A DNA stretch of 64,000 bases from Microbacterium sp. LWH7-1.2 (GCF_038397755.1 NZ_CP151637.1:186001-250000); one strand, 5' to 3'; counted from the first letter of the stretch, positions 26,501 through 35,982 are shown. Notes: a model not told the origin generated them from the sequence alone. Numbers and translations: made by a program.

Positions 26501-27060
26501 GCGACGCGAACGCCGAGCCCGACCCGCACTCACGTCCGCGTCCCCAGTACGGCGAGTACGCGACGCCCGAGGAGCAGCGCGCGCGCATCCAGGAGCCGGC
26601 CCCCTGGCAGGAGCCGGTCGCGCCGATCATGACGGATGCGCCGGCCGGCAGCATCCCGTCCGCTCCCGTCGTCGCGGAGACGCGCCAGCACCCGGTCGAC
26701 CGCATCATCACGTTCGCGCTGCTCGCGTACGGCCTGGTCAACGTGATCACGTCGGTGCCGGCCTTCCTCGACTACGGCACGTACGCCGAGACGATGCTCG
26801 GTCTGATGGGCGTCGACGCGCAGCTCTCGGATCCCGCAGCCGGAAAGCCGTGGGCGATCGCCGCCGCCCTCGTCCTGGCGATCGGCTGGTGCCTCACGAC
26901 GACACTGTCGGTCTGGAACATGCGCCGCTCCCGGGTCTCGTGGTGGATCCCGCTGGCGGGAGGCATCGTCTTCTCACTGAAAGCGGGCGCCCTCATGGTC
27001 GCGCCGCTGACGAACGACCCCGCCGTCTGGCAGGCGCTCCTCGACAGCACGCGACTCTGA
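26497..27060 (+). CDS. DUF6264-like four-helix membrane protein
   Basis: A 187-residue protein: a hydrophilic Pro-rich N-terminus with [16 protein letters not shown], then helices at about 70-90, 120-140 and 150-170, ending in a short tail. The [12 protein letters not shown] motif followed by a membrane domain is what I recall for actinobacterial DUF6264 proteins; that name is from memory and uncertain. It starts within the ATGA overlap of ispH and is therefore coupled to it. Function unknown. Confidence 0.65.
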   Translation: MSDANAEPDPHSRPRPQYGEYATPEEQRARIQEPAPWQEPVAPIMTDAPAGSIPSAPVVAETRQHPVDRIITFALLAYGLVNVITSVPAFLDYGTYAETMLGLMGVDAQLSDPAAGKPWAIAAALVLAIGWCLTTTLSVWNMRRSRVSWWIPLAGGIVFSLKAGALMVAPLTNDPAVWQALLDSTRL

Positions 27061-27080
27061 GCTTCCGCGGCGCGCGGCGT

Positions 27081-27107
27081 CCGTCCCGTGCGGTCACGGC
27101 GGGACGG
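27081..27107 (+). terminator. Weak hairpin downstream of the ispH unit
   Basis: 8-bp stem CCGTCCCG / CGGGACGG with an 11-nt loop, 21 bases after the preceding stop and just before a CATACT -10-like box (27111-27116). The box precedes a short GTG frame (27122-27154, ten codons) and the sigma gene; that frame is too slight to call. Confidence 0.4.
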
Positions 27108-27197
27108 GGCCATACTCACAGGTGACGGCGCGGACGCACAGCGGATTCACGTGAACCCGTTGACGGTGTGTCTCGTGTCTCCTGCGGGAGGTGATGG

Positions 27198-27737
27198 ATG
27201 CCGCACGACAGCGTGGAGCGTCGACACGGCGCCGCCGCACGCGATGCCGCACGCCTGGCCGCCATGTACGACGCGCATGCGGCGCCGGTGTGGCGCTATG
27301 TCGTGCATCTCACCGGCGATCGCGCCGGTGCCGACGACATCGTGCAGGAGACGCTGCTGCGGGCGTGGCGAACGCCCAAGATCCTCGAGCAGGATCCGTC
27401 GACCACGCGCTCGTGGATGTTCACCGTGGCGCGACACCTCGTGATCGACGAGGCGCGCAGCGCTCGGCGGCGCCGCGAGATCGACGTCGCCGAGGTCCCC
27501 GAGCGCACTGCGCCGGATGCCACCGACGCGCTGTTCGAGGCGATCCTCGTCGAAGAGGCGCTGGCGACGCTCACGACCGACCACCGCGCCGTCGTCGTGC
27601 GCGCCTACTACCGCGGCCTCTCCGTCGCCGAGATGGCCGACGAGTTGGACATCCCGGAGGGGACCGTCAAGTCGCGCCTCCACTACGGGCTGCGCGCCCT
27701 CCGGCTCACCCTGCAGGAGAAGGGGGTGACGCGGTGA
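27198..27737 (+). CDS. ECF RNA polymerase sigma factor (SigK/SigL-like)
   Basis: A 179-residue group 4 sigma factor. Region 2 contains VWRYVVHLTGDRAGADDIVQETLLRAWR, which binds core polymerase and melts the -10. Region 4 contains DHRAVVVRAYYRGLSVAEMADELDIPEGTVKSRLHYGLRAL for -35 recognition. The ATG at 27198 is seven bases after GGGAGG. Its stop overlaps the anti-sigma start (GTGA), the classical arrangement for a membrane anti-sigma that holds this sigma inactive until a signal triggers its proteolysis. Confidence 0.92.
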   Translation: MPHDSVERRHGAAARDAARLAAMYDAHAAPVWRYVVHLTGDRAGADDIVQETLLRAWRTPKILEQDPSTTRSWMFTVARHLVIDEARSARRRREIDVAEVPERTAPDATDALFEAILVEEALATLTTDHRAVVVRAYYRGLSVAEMADELDIPEGTVKSRLHYGLRALRLTLQEKGVTR

Positions 27738-28447
27738 CCACGGACCACGCCCGTTTCGCCGACTGGGATGCCGCGTACGTCGTGCGCGCGCTGAGCGGGG
27801 ACGACCGCCGCCGGTACGAGGCCCACCTGGACAGCTGTCCCTTGTGCCGCGAGGCGATCGCCGACCTGGCGCCGTCGATGGGCCTGCTCGCCCGGGTCGC
27901 GCCCGAGCGAGCCGAGGCGCTGCTCGAGCCGTCGGGCCAGGACGGCCCCGATCCTGCGGCCCGGGAGCGCATGGTGGTCCGCGGCGCGCGGGATTCGCGG
28001 CGGCGTCGCATGATCGCGTGGGGCAGCGGACTCGTCGCCGCGGCGGTCGTCGCCGTCGTCGTCGCATTCGCGGTGACGACGGCGGTCGCGCCGGCCAGGG
28101 GGCCCGAAGAGGTCGTGGCGCTGCAGGCCGTGACGGATGTGCCGCTGACCGCGCAGGTCGAGTTGACGGACGTGGCGTGGGGCACCCGCCTCGCGATGAC
28201 CTGCCACTACCCGCCCAGCCGCGATCCGTACACGGCGGACCGGGAGTGGCCGTACGTCCTCGTCGTCACGTCGGCCGACGGCACGACCAGCGAGCTCTCG
28301 TCGTGGCGCGCCGGCCCGGGGACGACGGCGCACCTCGACGCCGGCACCGCGCTCGACCGGGACGACATCGCATCGATCGAGGTACGTGCCGTCTCGGACG
28401 GCCGTGTACTGCTGCGCGGAGAGCCCGCGCCGTCGAACGAGGAATGA
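27734..28447 (+). CDS. Membrane anti-sigma factor (zinc-finger plus RskA-like domain)
   Basis: A 237-residue protein. The N-terminal anti-sigma domain has a ZAS-type motif, His31-x3-Cys35-x2-Cys38 (AHLDSCPLC). One transmembrane helix (about 95-118) leads to an extracytoplasmic anti-sigma-K-like domain (about 120-237), with AVTDVPLTAQVELTDVAWGT and SWRAGPGTTAHLDAGTAL. It would sequester the overlapping ECF sigma factor and sense an envelope or redox cue. Start GTG 27734 lies in the GTGA overlap. Confidence 0.88.
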   Translation: MTTDHARFADWDAAYVVRALSGDDRRRYEAHLDSCPLCREAIADLAPSMGLLARVAPERAEALLEPSGQDGPDPAARERMVVRGARDSRRRRMIAWGSGLVAAAVVAVVVAFAVTTAVAPARGPEEVVALQAVTDVPLTAQVELTDVAWGTRLAMTCHYPPSRDPYTADREWPYVLVVTSADGTTSELSSWRAGPGTTAHLDAGTALDRDDIASIEVRAVSDGRVLLRGEPAPSNEE

Positions 28448-28482
28448 CCGCGGCCGGCAGAGCCGCTGGTTAGGATGAGCGG

Positions 28483-29034
28483 ATGCCTCGCCTCGTCGCC
28501 GTCTGCGCCGTTCGACAACTCCGTCCCGATGCCGGGCCGTTCGGCGTCACCGCGATCGACAAGGGCCCGGTCGAAGGTCCGGTGCGCGTCGGCCCGTACG
28601 GCGTGTACGCCGACGTGCAGGCCGACCGCAAGCACCACGGCGGCCTCGACAAGGCGCTCTATGCCTACGCCGAGGAGGACGCCGGGTTCTGGGAGTCCGA
28701 GCTCGGCCGCGAGCTTCCGCCCGGCTGGTTCGGCGAGAACCTGCGCGTCGAGGGGATCGACGTCAACGCGGCGCTCATCGGCGAGCGGTGGCGGATCGGC
28801 GATCGCGTGGAGATCGAGGTGACCATGCCCCGCACGCCCTGCCAGACGTTCGCGCGCTGGGTCGGCGGGGACGACGCGCGCGGATGGGTCAAGCGATTCT
28901 CGAACGAGCGCCGCCTCGGCCCGTACCTGCGAGTGGTGCAGCCAGGACGCGTGCAGGCCGGCGACGAGATCGTCGTGGTCCACCGCCCCGAGGGCGCACC
29001 CGGACTGCTCGACCGCTACATCGACCCTGAGTAA
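28483..29034 (+). CDS. MOSC domain protein (YiiM-like)
   Basis: A 183-residue MOSC protein. The family core HHGGLDKALYAYAEEDAGFWE and GWFGENLRVEGID is present, and the conserved cysteine is in MPRTPCQTFARW. YiiM and related MOSC proteins reduce N-hydroxylated compounds using molybdenum cofactor; this role is inferred from the family. TAGGAT (28471-28476) lies six bases before the ATG, so the transcript is probably leaderless. Convergent with fbaA. Confidence 0.88.
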   Translation: MPRLVAVCAVRQLRPDAGPFGVTAIDKGPVEGPVRVGPYGVYADVQADRKHHGGLDKALYAYAEEDAGFWESELGRELPPGWFGENLRVEGIDVNAALIGERWRIGDRVEIEVTMPRTPCQTFARWVGGDDARGWVKRFSNERRLGPYLRVVQPGRVQAGDEIVVVHRPEGAPGLLDRYIDPE

Positions 29035-29092
29035 CCCCCCCGCATGGGTGCTGCTGCGGGCGTGGCGCAGGCGAAAGCAGGTCCGACCGCCC

Positions 29093-29119
29093 CGGCGCCG
29101 GCCGAGGAGGCCGGTGCCG
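29093..29119. terminator. GC-rich hairpin between convergent MOSC and fbaA genes
   Basis: 11-bp stem CGGCGCCGGCC / GGCCGGTGCCG (one G-T pair) with loop GAGGA, in the 107-nt convergent gap. A single GCATCC arm at 29122-29127 follows. Confidence 0.6.
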
Positions 29120-29141
29120 AGGCATCCGTCTGATCTGCTGC

Positions 29142-30173
<1,032 letters not shown>

Positions 30174-30208
30174 GAGTGCTCCCTTTGATCGAATGGGGTT
30201 CACCGCAA

Positions 30209-30358
30209 ACTCTACCCAAGCGCCGCGTGAGGGAACGGATGCTGCCGCCCGGCCTCGCGCGGGAAACCCGCGTCCCTGCACCATTGGAAAGAATGGACAT
30301 TCCTTCGCTTTGCGGCGCGTGAAATTCCCGTGATTCGGGCGCAATGCTGGCATAGGCT
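30209..30358. promoter_or_regulatory. fbaA-glpX divergent control region with palindromes
   Basis: The plus-strand -10 TAGGCT (30353-30358) lies six bases before the glpX ATG. A candidate minus-strand -10, TAGAGT (plus 30209-30214), would give fbaA a leader of about 30 nt. Two symmetric elements lie between: CGCGGG-AAA-CCCGCG (30258-30272) and the 18-bp imperfect palindrome AAAGAATG-GA-CATTCCTT (30288-30305). The latter is AT-rich against its surroundings and is the best operator candidate. Confidence 0.5.
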
Positions 30359-30364
30359 GACCGC

Positions 30365-31354
30365 ATGGTGAGCCTGACCGCGGATATGAGTCCCCTGCAC
30401 CCCGACCGCAACCTCGCACTCGAACTCGTGCGGGCTACCGAAGCGGCGGCGATCCGCGCGGTGCCGTTCATCGGCCGGGGGGCCAAGGAAGCGGCCGACG
30501 GGGCCGCCGTCGACGCGATGCGCGCGTTCTTCACGACCGTCAACTTCGACGGGACCATCGTCATCGGCGAGGGCGAGAAGGACGAAGCTCCGATGCTCTA
30601 CAACGGCGAGCGCGTCGGCAACGGCCGCGGCCCGCAGGCCGACGTCGCGGTCGACCCGATCGACGGCACCTCGCTGACCGCGGCCGGGCGCAACAACGCC
30701 CTCTCGGTGATCGCCGTCTCCGACCACGGCACGATGCTCGACGCCTCCAGCGTCTTCTACATGGACAAGCTCGTCACCGGCCCCGCCGGCGTGGGCGTCG
30801 TCGACATCCGCCTTCCGATCGGCGAGAACATCCGCCGGCTCGCCAAGGCGCTCGACAAGCCTGTCGACGAGCTCGTCGTCTCGGTGCTGCACCGTCCTCG
30901 CCACGAGCGTCTCATCGAGGAGATCCGCGAGGCCGGCGCCGGCACGCGTCTGATGAGCGACGGCGACGTCGCCGGCGGCATCAACGCCGCGCGCCACAAC
31001 GCCCGCACCGACATGTGCGTCGGCGTCGGCGGCAGCCCCGAGGGCATCGTCACCGCGTGTGCGATCAAGGCGCTCGGCGGCCACATCCAGGGCCGCCTGT
31101 GGCCTCGCGACGACGACGAGAAGCAGCGCGGCATCGATGCGGGGCTCAAGCTCGACGGCCACGTCTACGAGGCGGACGAACTCGTGACCGGAAGCAACAC
31201 GATCTTCGTCGCCACCGGCGTCACTGACGGCGCGCTCGTCGCAGGCGTCCGCCGCGAGGGCGGGTACGTGTACACCGAGAGCGTCGTGCTGCGCGGCGCG
31301 TCGGGGACGCTGCGGCGGATCTCCTCGGAGCACCTCGTCTCGAAGTGGCTCTGA
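30365..31354 (+). CDS. glpX: Class II fructose-1,6-bisphosphatase
   Basis: A 329-residue metal-dependent phosphatase catalysing the committed gluconeogenic step from fructose 1,6-bisphosphate to fructose 6-phosphate. Key blocks are VIGEGEKDEAPMLYNGE, the lithium-sensitive-fold motif VDPIDGTSLTAAG, and the SDGDVAGGI and GIGGSPEG-like VGVGGSPEGIVTA segments that bind metal and phosphate. TAGGCT six bases before the ATG predicts a leaderless mRNA. Divergent from fbaA and followed by a strong terminator. Confidence 0.94.
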   Translation: MVSLTADMSPLHPDRNLALELVRATEAAAIRAVPFIGRGAKEAADGAAVDAMRAFFTTVNFDGTIVIGEGEKDEAPMLYNGERVGNGRGPQADVAVDPIDGTSLTAAGRNNALSVIAVSDHGTMLDASSVFYMDKLVTGPAGVGVVDIRLPIGENIRRLAKALDKPVDELVVSVLHRPRHERLIEEIREAGAGTRLMSDGDVAGGINAARHNARTDMCVGVGGSPEGIVTACAIKALGGHIQGRLWPRDDDEKQRGIDAGLKLDGHVYEADELVTGSNTIFVATGVTDGALVAGVRREGGYVYTESVVLRGASGTLRRISSEHLVSKWL

Positions 31355-31365
31355 TCGGCAGAGGT

Positions 31366-31392
31366 GTGTCGCACCCGCCACGGGTGCGACAC
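31366..31392 (+). terminator. Hairpin terminator after glpX
   Basis: 11-bp stem GTGTCGCACCC / GGGTGCGACAC with a 5-nt loop, 11 bases after the stop. Confidence 0.8.
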
Positions 31393-31499
31393 GTGACGCT
31401 GCCGTGACCGTTTCGTGACCGGCCGCCGGAGGAACTCTGGCAGAATCTTGTGTGGTGTCGATGGAGACACGTCCGTGTTTCCTACTCGAGGAGTTGACG

Positions 31500-31712
31500 A
31501 TGTCTGCGCACTCAGCCGATCCGTCGTCGCCCCAGACGGGCGCGCATGCCGTGGTCGCCAACGCGATCGATCCGGCCCGTCGGCCTGACGTGCTGCTGCG
31601 CGTCCGCCGTGATGAAGGTCACGAGATCAGCGCGTGGTGGATGATCGGCGCGTTCGTCGGCGTCTCGGCCGCGGTCATCGTGCTCTTGAGCTTCGTCCCC
31701 GGCGGCGCCTGA
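31500..31712 (+). CDS. Small single-pass membrane protein, 70 aa
   Basis: The product starts MSAHSADPSSPQTG, has a charged middle (RRPDVLLRVRRDEGHE) and ends with a transmembrane helix (SAWWMIGAFVGVSAAVIVLLSFVPGGA, about 44-70), i.e. a tail-anchored layout. The ATG follows GAGGAG by seven bases. A CAGAAT -10 box at 31441-31446 would give a leader of about 50 nt. No family recognised. Its stop lies three bases from the end of the convergent rmuC gene. Confidence 0.75.
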   Translation: MSAHSADPSSPQTGAHAVVANAIDPARRPDVLLRVRRDEGHEISAWWMIGAFVGVSAAVIVLLSFVPGGA

Positions 31713-31715
31713 GCC

Positions 31716-33056
31716 TCACTCCTTCGGCGATGCGATACGGGTGCGCACTTCGCCGAGCTCCGCAGCAGCGGTGAACGGCGTCGCGTCGGCATCGCCGCTG
31801 GCACGTGGATCGGCGGCTTCTTCGAGCCCCGGGAGCGTTTCGAGAAGCTCCGGCGCCGTGAGGCGGCGCGGGCTCTTTTCGATGGCGACCGGCTCGTTCA
31901 CCGCGTCGAGCTTGGTCGCGTCGATCCCGGGGAACTTGCGTGCGCTCACCAGCACGCGCGTCTCGAGCGAGCCGGCGAACCGGTTGTAGCTGTCGACCGT
32001 GCGCTCGATCGCCCGGCGCAGGTCGTCGGCGTGCGACGCCAGCGACCCGAGCCGCTCGTAGAGCTGGTTGCCGAGGTCGAACAGAGCGCGGGCCTCTTGC
32101 GAGACGTCCTGCTGGGTCCACGTGTACGCCACGGTCTTGAGCACCGCCCAGAGGTTCACCGGCGACGCCAGCGCGACGCGCTTGCCGAAGGCGTAGTCGA
32201 GCAGCGAGGGGTCCTCCTCGAGCGCTGCCGCGAGCAGCGACTCGCTCGGCACGAAGCAGACCACGAACTCGGGGCTCGACGACAGCCCGGCCCAGTAGGT
32301 CTTGCGGGCGAGCGCGTCGACGTGCGCCCGCACGGCCTTGACGTGCTTGTCGAGCAGTCCCCGCCTGCGCGCCGCCTCGGCCCCCTGCGCGGTCAGCGGG
32401 ATCGCGCTCGCCTCGAGGAACGCGTCGAGCGGCACCTTGGCGTCGACCGCGATCGCCTTGTCACCGGGAAGCCGGATGACCATGTCAGGGCGGCCGGCGC
32501 CGGCGTCGGACGTGATGGTCGCCTGCAGATCGAAGTCGACGTGACGCGTGAGTCCGGCGGCCTCGACCACCCGCCGCAGCTGCGTCTCGCCCCACACACC
32601 ACGGGTGCTGCCCGAGCGCAGGGCGCTCGCCAGTGACTCGGTGGTCGCGCGGAGCGCCTCGTCGGACTCGTGGGCGCGCCGGAGCTGCTCGGCGAGCGTG
32701 CCGAACTGGAGGTGCCGATCGCGCTCGAGGTCGTCGACTTTCGTGTGCATCGCCGCCAGCGTCTCCTGCACGGGGGCGAGCGCCCTCAGCACCGACTGCT
32801 CGCGACGCTCGCGCTCCTCGCGCGCCGCCTGGTCGTGGCGCGCTTGGCTCGCGAGGTCGCGATAGAGCAGCTGCTGGTGTTCGAGCTGTGCCTGCACGCC
32901 CTGCCGTGCCGCCTCCGAACCGGCCAGCCGTGCGGTGAGGTCGGCGTGGTCGCGCGCCGCGCGCGCGGCACTGCGCGCGAGCCCCGCAGCCCACCCCGCC
33001 ATGGCGCCCACGAGGAGACAGACGATTACCACCACACTGATCACGACTGCGTCCAT
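31716..33056 (-). CDS. rmuC: DNA recombination protein RmuC
   Basis: A 446-residue protein with an N-terminal membrane helix (VVISVVVIVCLLVGAMAGWAAG), a long coiled coil (about 30-140) and a nuclease-like RmuC domain. Diagnostic blocks are STRGVWGETQLRRVVEAAGLTRHVDF, RPDMVIRLPGDKAIAVDAKVPLDAF (PD-(D/E)xK-like core) and FVPSESLLAAALEEDPSLLDYAF. RmuC limits recombination between inverted repeats. The C-terminus is extended by about 60 residues rich in Ala and Glu. Confidence 0.92.
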   Translation of the reverse strand: MDAVVISVVVIVCLLVGAMAGWAAGLARSAARAARDHADLTARLAGSEAARQGVQAQLEHQQLLYRDLASQARHDQAAREERERREQSVLRALAPVQETLAAMHTKVDDLERDRHLQFGTLAEQLRRAHESDEALRATTESLASALRSGSTRGVWGETQLRRVVEAAGLTRHVDFDLQATITSDAGAGRPDMVIRLPGDKAIAVDAKVPLDAFLEASAIPLTAQGAEAARRRGLLDKHVKAVRAHVDALARKTYWAGLSSSPEFVVCFVPSESLLAAALEEDPSLLDYAFGKRVALASPVNLWAVLKTVAYTWTQQDVSQEARALFDLGNQLYERLGSLASHADDLRRAIERTVDSYNRFAGSLETRVLVSARKFPGIDATKLDAVNEPVAIEKSPRRLTAPELLETLPGLEEAADPRASGDADATPFTAAAELGEVRTRIASPKE

Positions 33057-33069
33057 GGCTCCAGGGTGC

Positions 33070-33112
33070 CGGATGCCTCGGACATCACCGCGGCGGCGGG
33101 CCGCAGCATCCG
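33070..33112 (-). terminator. Imperfect hairpin with GGATGC/GCATCC arms
   Basis: The outer arms CGGATGC (33070-33076) and GCATCCG (33106-33112) pair, with a partly paired interior (CGG/CCG). It lies between the exonuclease stop and rmuC start on the minus strand. Confidence 0.45.
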
Positions 33113-33120
33113 TTTCCGCG

Positions 33121-33723
33121 CTACGCGACGGCGAAGCTGACGGCCGGCGCCTCGGCGACCGCGATCTGAGACACCCGCACGCCGACCGCCGCGGTCAGAG
33201 CCCCGATGTCGTCGGCGCCGACGCGTCGCGCCGCGTCGATCATGACGTGGGCGCACGCCACCGCGTCGGCCGTGGCGTTGTGGTGCGGGAAGTCGGGGAA
33301 CCCGGCCTCCGCTGCGACGTACGGCAGCCGGTACGACTCGAGCTTGTAGACCCTGCGCGCGACCTGAAGGCTGCAGGCGTAGCGGTACGGCGGACACTCG
33401 TCGCCGGTCGCATCGCACGCGCGCTTGAGCACTGCCATGTCGAAGCCGGCGTTGTGTGCGACGAGGACGTCGGAGCCCGCGAACGCGACGATGTCGGCGA
33501 GCTGGCGAGTCCACGGCGCCGCGTCGACGACGTCCTCGGGCCGAATGCCGTGGATGCGCACATTGAGCTCGAAGAACACGTCGTGACCGGCCGGCGGGCG
33601 GATCAGCCAGCCCGCCCTGTCGACGATCTCGCCGTCGCGCACCCGAACGAGTCCGACCGCACAGGCCGAGGCGTTGCTGGAGTTCGCCGTTTCGAAATCG
33701 ATCGCGGTGAAGTCCAGTGGCAC
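33121..33723 (-). CDS. DnaQ-like 3'-5' exonuclease (DEDDh)
   Basis: A 200-residue RNase T/DNA polymerase III epsilon-like exonuclease. Exo I is TAIDFETANSS (Asp-x-Glu), Exo II is VAHNAGFDMAVL and Exo III is HHNATADAVACAHV, the last with the His and Asp of the DEDDh subclass. It could act in proofreading, repair or RNA trimming; no polymerase-specific domain is present. The GTG start (VPLDFTAIDFETA) at 33723 follows a GAGTCT hexamer by six bases, a weaker form of the leaderless promoter pattern. Confidence 0.85.
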   Translation of the reverse strand: MPLDFTAIDFETANSSNASACAVGLVRVRDGEIVDRAGWLIRPPAGHDVFFELNVRIHGIRPEDVVDAAPWTRQLADIVAFAGSDVLVAHNAGFDMAVLKRACDATGDECPPYRYACSLQVARRVYKLESYRLPYVAAEAGFPDFPHHNATADAVACAHVMIDAARRVGADDIGALTAAVGVRVSQIAVAEAPAVSFAVA

Positions 33724-33797
33724 ATCCCCAGACTCACCCTGGCGCGCCTGCGCAGCCGGAAGGCGCGCCGAGCGCCCGGTCGTCATAGGGTCGGAGC

Positions 33798-34343
33798 ATG
33801 GCCAGTCGCGAGGAGATGTCGCTGTCGTTCGGGGCCGCCGCGGGCGCGTACGAGTCGGGCAGGCCCGGGTATCCGCGCGAAGCCGTGGACTGGATGCTCC
33901 CTCCGGTGCGTGAGCCCGGACGCGCCCTGCGCGTGGCCGATGTCGGCGCGGGCACGGGCAAGCTCACCCGCACGATCGTCGAGGCCGGGGCCGAGGTCGT
34001 CGCGATCGACCCCGATGCCGACATGCTGGCCGCACTCCGCGAGCACGTCCACGGCGTTCCCACCTTCGTGGGGACGGCGGAACGGATGCCGCTTCCCGAC
34101 GCCTCCGTCGACGCGGTGCTCCTCGGGCAGGCGTGGCACTGGGTCGACCCGGTCGCCGCCTCCGCGGAGGTCGGGCGAGTGCTCCGCCAGCGTGGTGTGC
34201 TCGGGCTCGTGTGGAACACCCGCGACGGATCCGATCCGTGGGTTCACGACGGCCGGCAGATCCACGTCGGGCTCGACGCCTGGGGTCGTCTCGTCGAGGA
34301 GAGGGAGATCGGGCAGCTCATCGCAGCAGCCGAGAAGGAGTAG
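33798..34343 (+). pseudogene. Class I SAM-dependent methyltransferase, 5' part interrupted by island
   Basis: The promoter (TAGGGT, 33786-33791, six bases before ATG) and first 149 residues look intact: SFGAAAGAYESGRPGYPREAVDWML, motif I VADVGAGTGKLTR, VVAIDPDADML, and LLGQAWHWVDP. After VLGLVWNTRDGSDPWV (ending about 34244) the sequence stops matching the family and continues for 33 unrelated codons to a stop at 34343. The missing end of the same family appears at 41640-41840, in the same orientation, beyond the fucosidase island. The simplest reading is one methyltransferase gene split by insertion. The truncated product lacks the C-terminal substrate-side elements and is unlikely to work. 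Confidence 0.8.
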
Positions 34344-34531
34344 TGCGAGCGAGCCACCTTCATACCTGCGCGTGGTGGCCCGCACTCATGGTGGGCAAGG
34401 CTCAGCCACACCCGACTCTCCCGGGCCCCTCAGAAGCTTACGGATCGAGGCTCAGCGGTTGCCCTCGCCGCCGGAGTTTGCGGCATCTCACTCCAGATGT
34501 GACCGTCGAGTTCACGACCGCCAGACTTAGC

Positions 34532-35536
34532 TTAGTCATGTCCCGGTGCTGCTCCGGCGGAGAGGTGGTGCGTGAACTGCACCTCGAACACGCGGTCACG
34601 TGCCGGGCCGTCGTAGCCGTAGAGGACGCGGTCGAAGAGCAATCGGGTTGCGGTCTCGGCCATGCGGGCGATGGGCTGGACAGCACCGGTGAAGAACGGT
34701 TCGACGCCGCTGTCGTCTTGTGCGCTGTCGAAGGTGACGATGGAGACATCCTCGGGGATCCGCAGGCCCACCCGTCGGGCGGCGCGAGCAGCACCGAGCG
34801 CGATGTAGTTTCCTGCGGTCAGCAGGGCGGTGGGTCGTTCGGGTCCGGACAGGACGGCTGTCGCCATCGCGTCGCCGCTGCCTACTTCGTACTTGCCCCA
34901 GAGAACGTGGGGCGGCAACCCGGCGCGCGCCATCTCGGCGTTGTAGCCCTCTGCGCGATCGGAGGCGGTGACGACGTCCTGGGGGCCGGAGAGCATCGTG
35001 ATGCGCTGATGTCCGAGCTCGATCAGGGAGCGGGTGAGCTCGGATGCCGCGGACCCGGTGTCGCACCGGACGGTGTCGACGTCGTTGTGGGACATGCGGT
35101 AGTCCAAGACGACGATCGGGGTCCGCGTCGCCTGCACGAAGTCCACGGCGTCGGGTGTGCTCCGGACCGGAGCAAGGATGATCCCGTCCACGCGCCGTTC
35201 GATCAGTGCGCGCAGTTCACGTAGTTCCTGGTCGGGATTGCGGTCGGAGTGCGCGAAGACCACGGTGAAGCCCTCCTCGCGGGCGGCGGCGGTCACGCCC
35301 CTAACCTGTTGTATGGCGAAGGGGTTGGTGATGTCGTTGACGACGAGTGCGAGCATCATCGTGCGCCGTCGCAAGAGCCCCTGCCCGAGCCGGTTGGGCA
35401 CGTAGTGCAGCTCGTCGATCGCGGCGCGCACGCGTGATCTCGTCGGTTCGGCGACGGCATCCGGTTGGTTAAGGACCCGAGACACCGTCGTCGGCGCGAC
35501 GCCGGCGCGCGCTGCGACGTCTTTCATCGTCACCAT
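34532..35536 (-). CDS. LacI family transcriptional regulator
   Basis: A 334-residue repressor. The N-terminal helix-turn-helix and hinge are clear: MVTMKDVAARAGVAPTTVSRVLNQPDAV, then HYVPNRLGQGL. The periplasmic-binding-protein-like effector domain follows (LALVVNDITNPFAIQQVRGV, RVDGIILAPV, ALGAARAARRVGLRIPEDVSIVTFDS). GGAGG precedes the start; GTG 35533 is an alternative. It is divergent from the transport and fucosidase genes and probably represses them until a fucose-containing sugar binds. The stop is TAA, uncommon in this window. Confidence 0.9.
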   Translation of the reverse strand: MVTMKDVAARAGVAPTTVSRVLNQPDAVAEPTRSRVRAAIDELHYVPNRLGQGLLRRRTMMLALVVNDITNPFAIQQVRGVTAAAREEGFTVVFAHSDRNPDQELRELRALIERRVDGIILAPVRSTPDAVDFVQATRTPIVVLDYRMSHNDVDTVRCDTGSAASELTRSLIELGHQRITMLSGPQDVVTASDRAEGYNAEMARAGLPPHVLWGKYEVGSGDAMATAVLSGPERPTALLTAGNYIALGAARAARRVGLRIPEDVSIVTFDSAQDDSGVEPFFTGAVQPIARMAETATRLLFDRVLYGYDGPARDRVFEVQFTHHLSAGAAPGHD

Positions 35537-35602
35537 GGCGCCTCCCTGTGCCGATTGTAGGTGCAGGTCATCGAGGAGCGGGGAGGAGGTCCGATAAAAA
35601 CC

Positions 35603-35633
35603 TTGTGATTGCAGGGATGGTTCGCATACCATC
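35603..35633 (+). promoter_or_regulatory. Candidate promoter and LacI-type operator of the fucosidase operon
   Basis: TTGTGA (35603-35608) could be the -35, with CATACC (35625-35630) or TACCAT (35627-35632) as -10. Overlapping the -10 is an inverted repeat GATGGT-TCGCAT-ACCATC (35616-35633), well placed for repression by the divergent LacI protein. The surrounding stretch (GATAAAAACC) is the most AT-rich of the island. Confidence 0.5.
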
Positions 35634-35686
35634 GCCCACAAGCCGCTCGCCCGCCGCGGCCCTTGGACTCTCGAAGAGGAGATGTA

Positions 35687-35935
35687 ATGAGGATTTTCAC
35701 CGGCGTCGCGATCGGCGCAGTCGCCGCCGCGCTCGCGATGCCGATGCTGACCGCCTGTGGCAGCAATGGAGGCGTCGGCGGCAACGAGTCGGCCGCGCAG
35801 CAGACGGACGGCCCGGTCACTCTGAACTACTGGACCTGGTACCCCCGGGCACGTACATCTACCAGGCGACCCTCGGCGCCGACCGTGTCGGGTATGCGGC
35901 GGCCGCCTCAATCATCGTCCTCGTCATCGCGCTGA
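35687..35935 (+). pseudogene. Sugar ABC transporter binding lipoprotein, N-terminal remnant
   Basis: The ATG follows GAGGAG. The first 50 residues are a perfect lipoprotein start: MRIFTGVAIGAVAAAL, lipobox LTACG with the acylated Cys, a Gly/Asn linker and VTLNYWTWYP, the normal beginning of a mature sugar-binding protein. At about 35844 this ends abruptly; the frame continues only as the wrong frame of a permease tail. About 370-400 residues of the binding protein are missing. Confidence 0.85.
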
Positions 35936-35982
35936 TCGTCTCCCTCGTACAGATCGTGATCACCCGAAAGAGCTTGGGATGA
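35845..35982 (+). pseudogene. Sugar ABC transporter permease (MalF-like), C-terminal remnant
   Basis: From 35845 in the +1 frame relative to the binding-protein start, the translation PGTYIYQATLGADRVGYAAAASIIVLVIALIVSLVQ is the last transmembrane segment of a MalF/UgpA-type permease, ending in TGA at 35980-35982. Its stop overlaps the ATG of the MalG-like permease (ATGA), the normal operon junction. The upstream about 250 residues are absent, fused out of frame to the binding-protein remnant. Confidence 0.85.

Noticed and set aside
27122..27154. Ten-codon GTG mini-ORF after a CATACT box upstream of the ECF sigma gene
   Set aside because: Resembles the leaderless mini-ORF at 3594, but the spacing is five, it does not overlap the sigma start, and the sigma gene has its own strong ribosome site. 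Insufficient to call.
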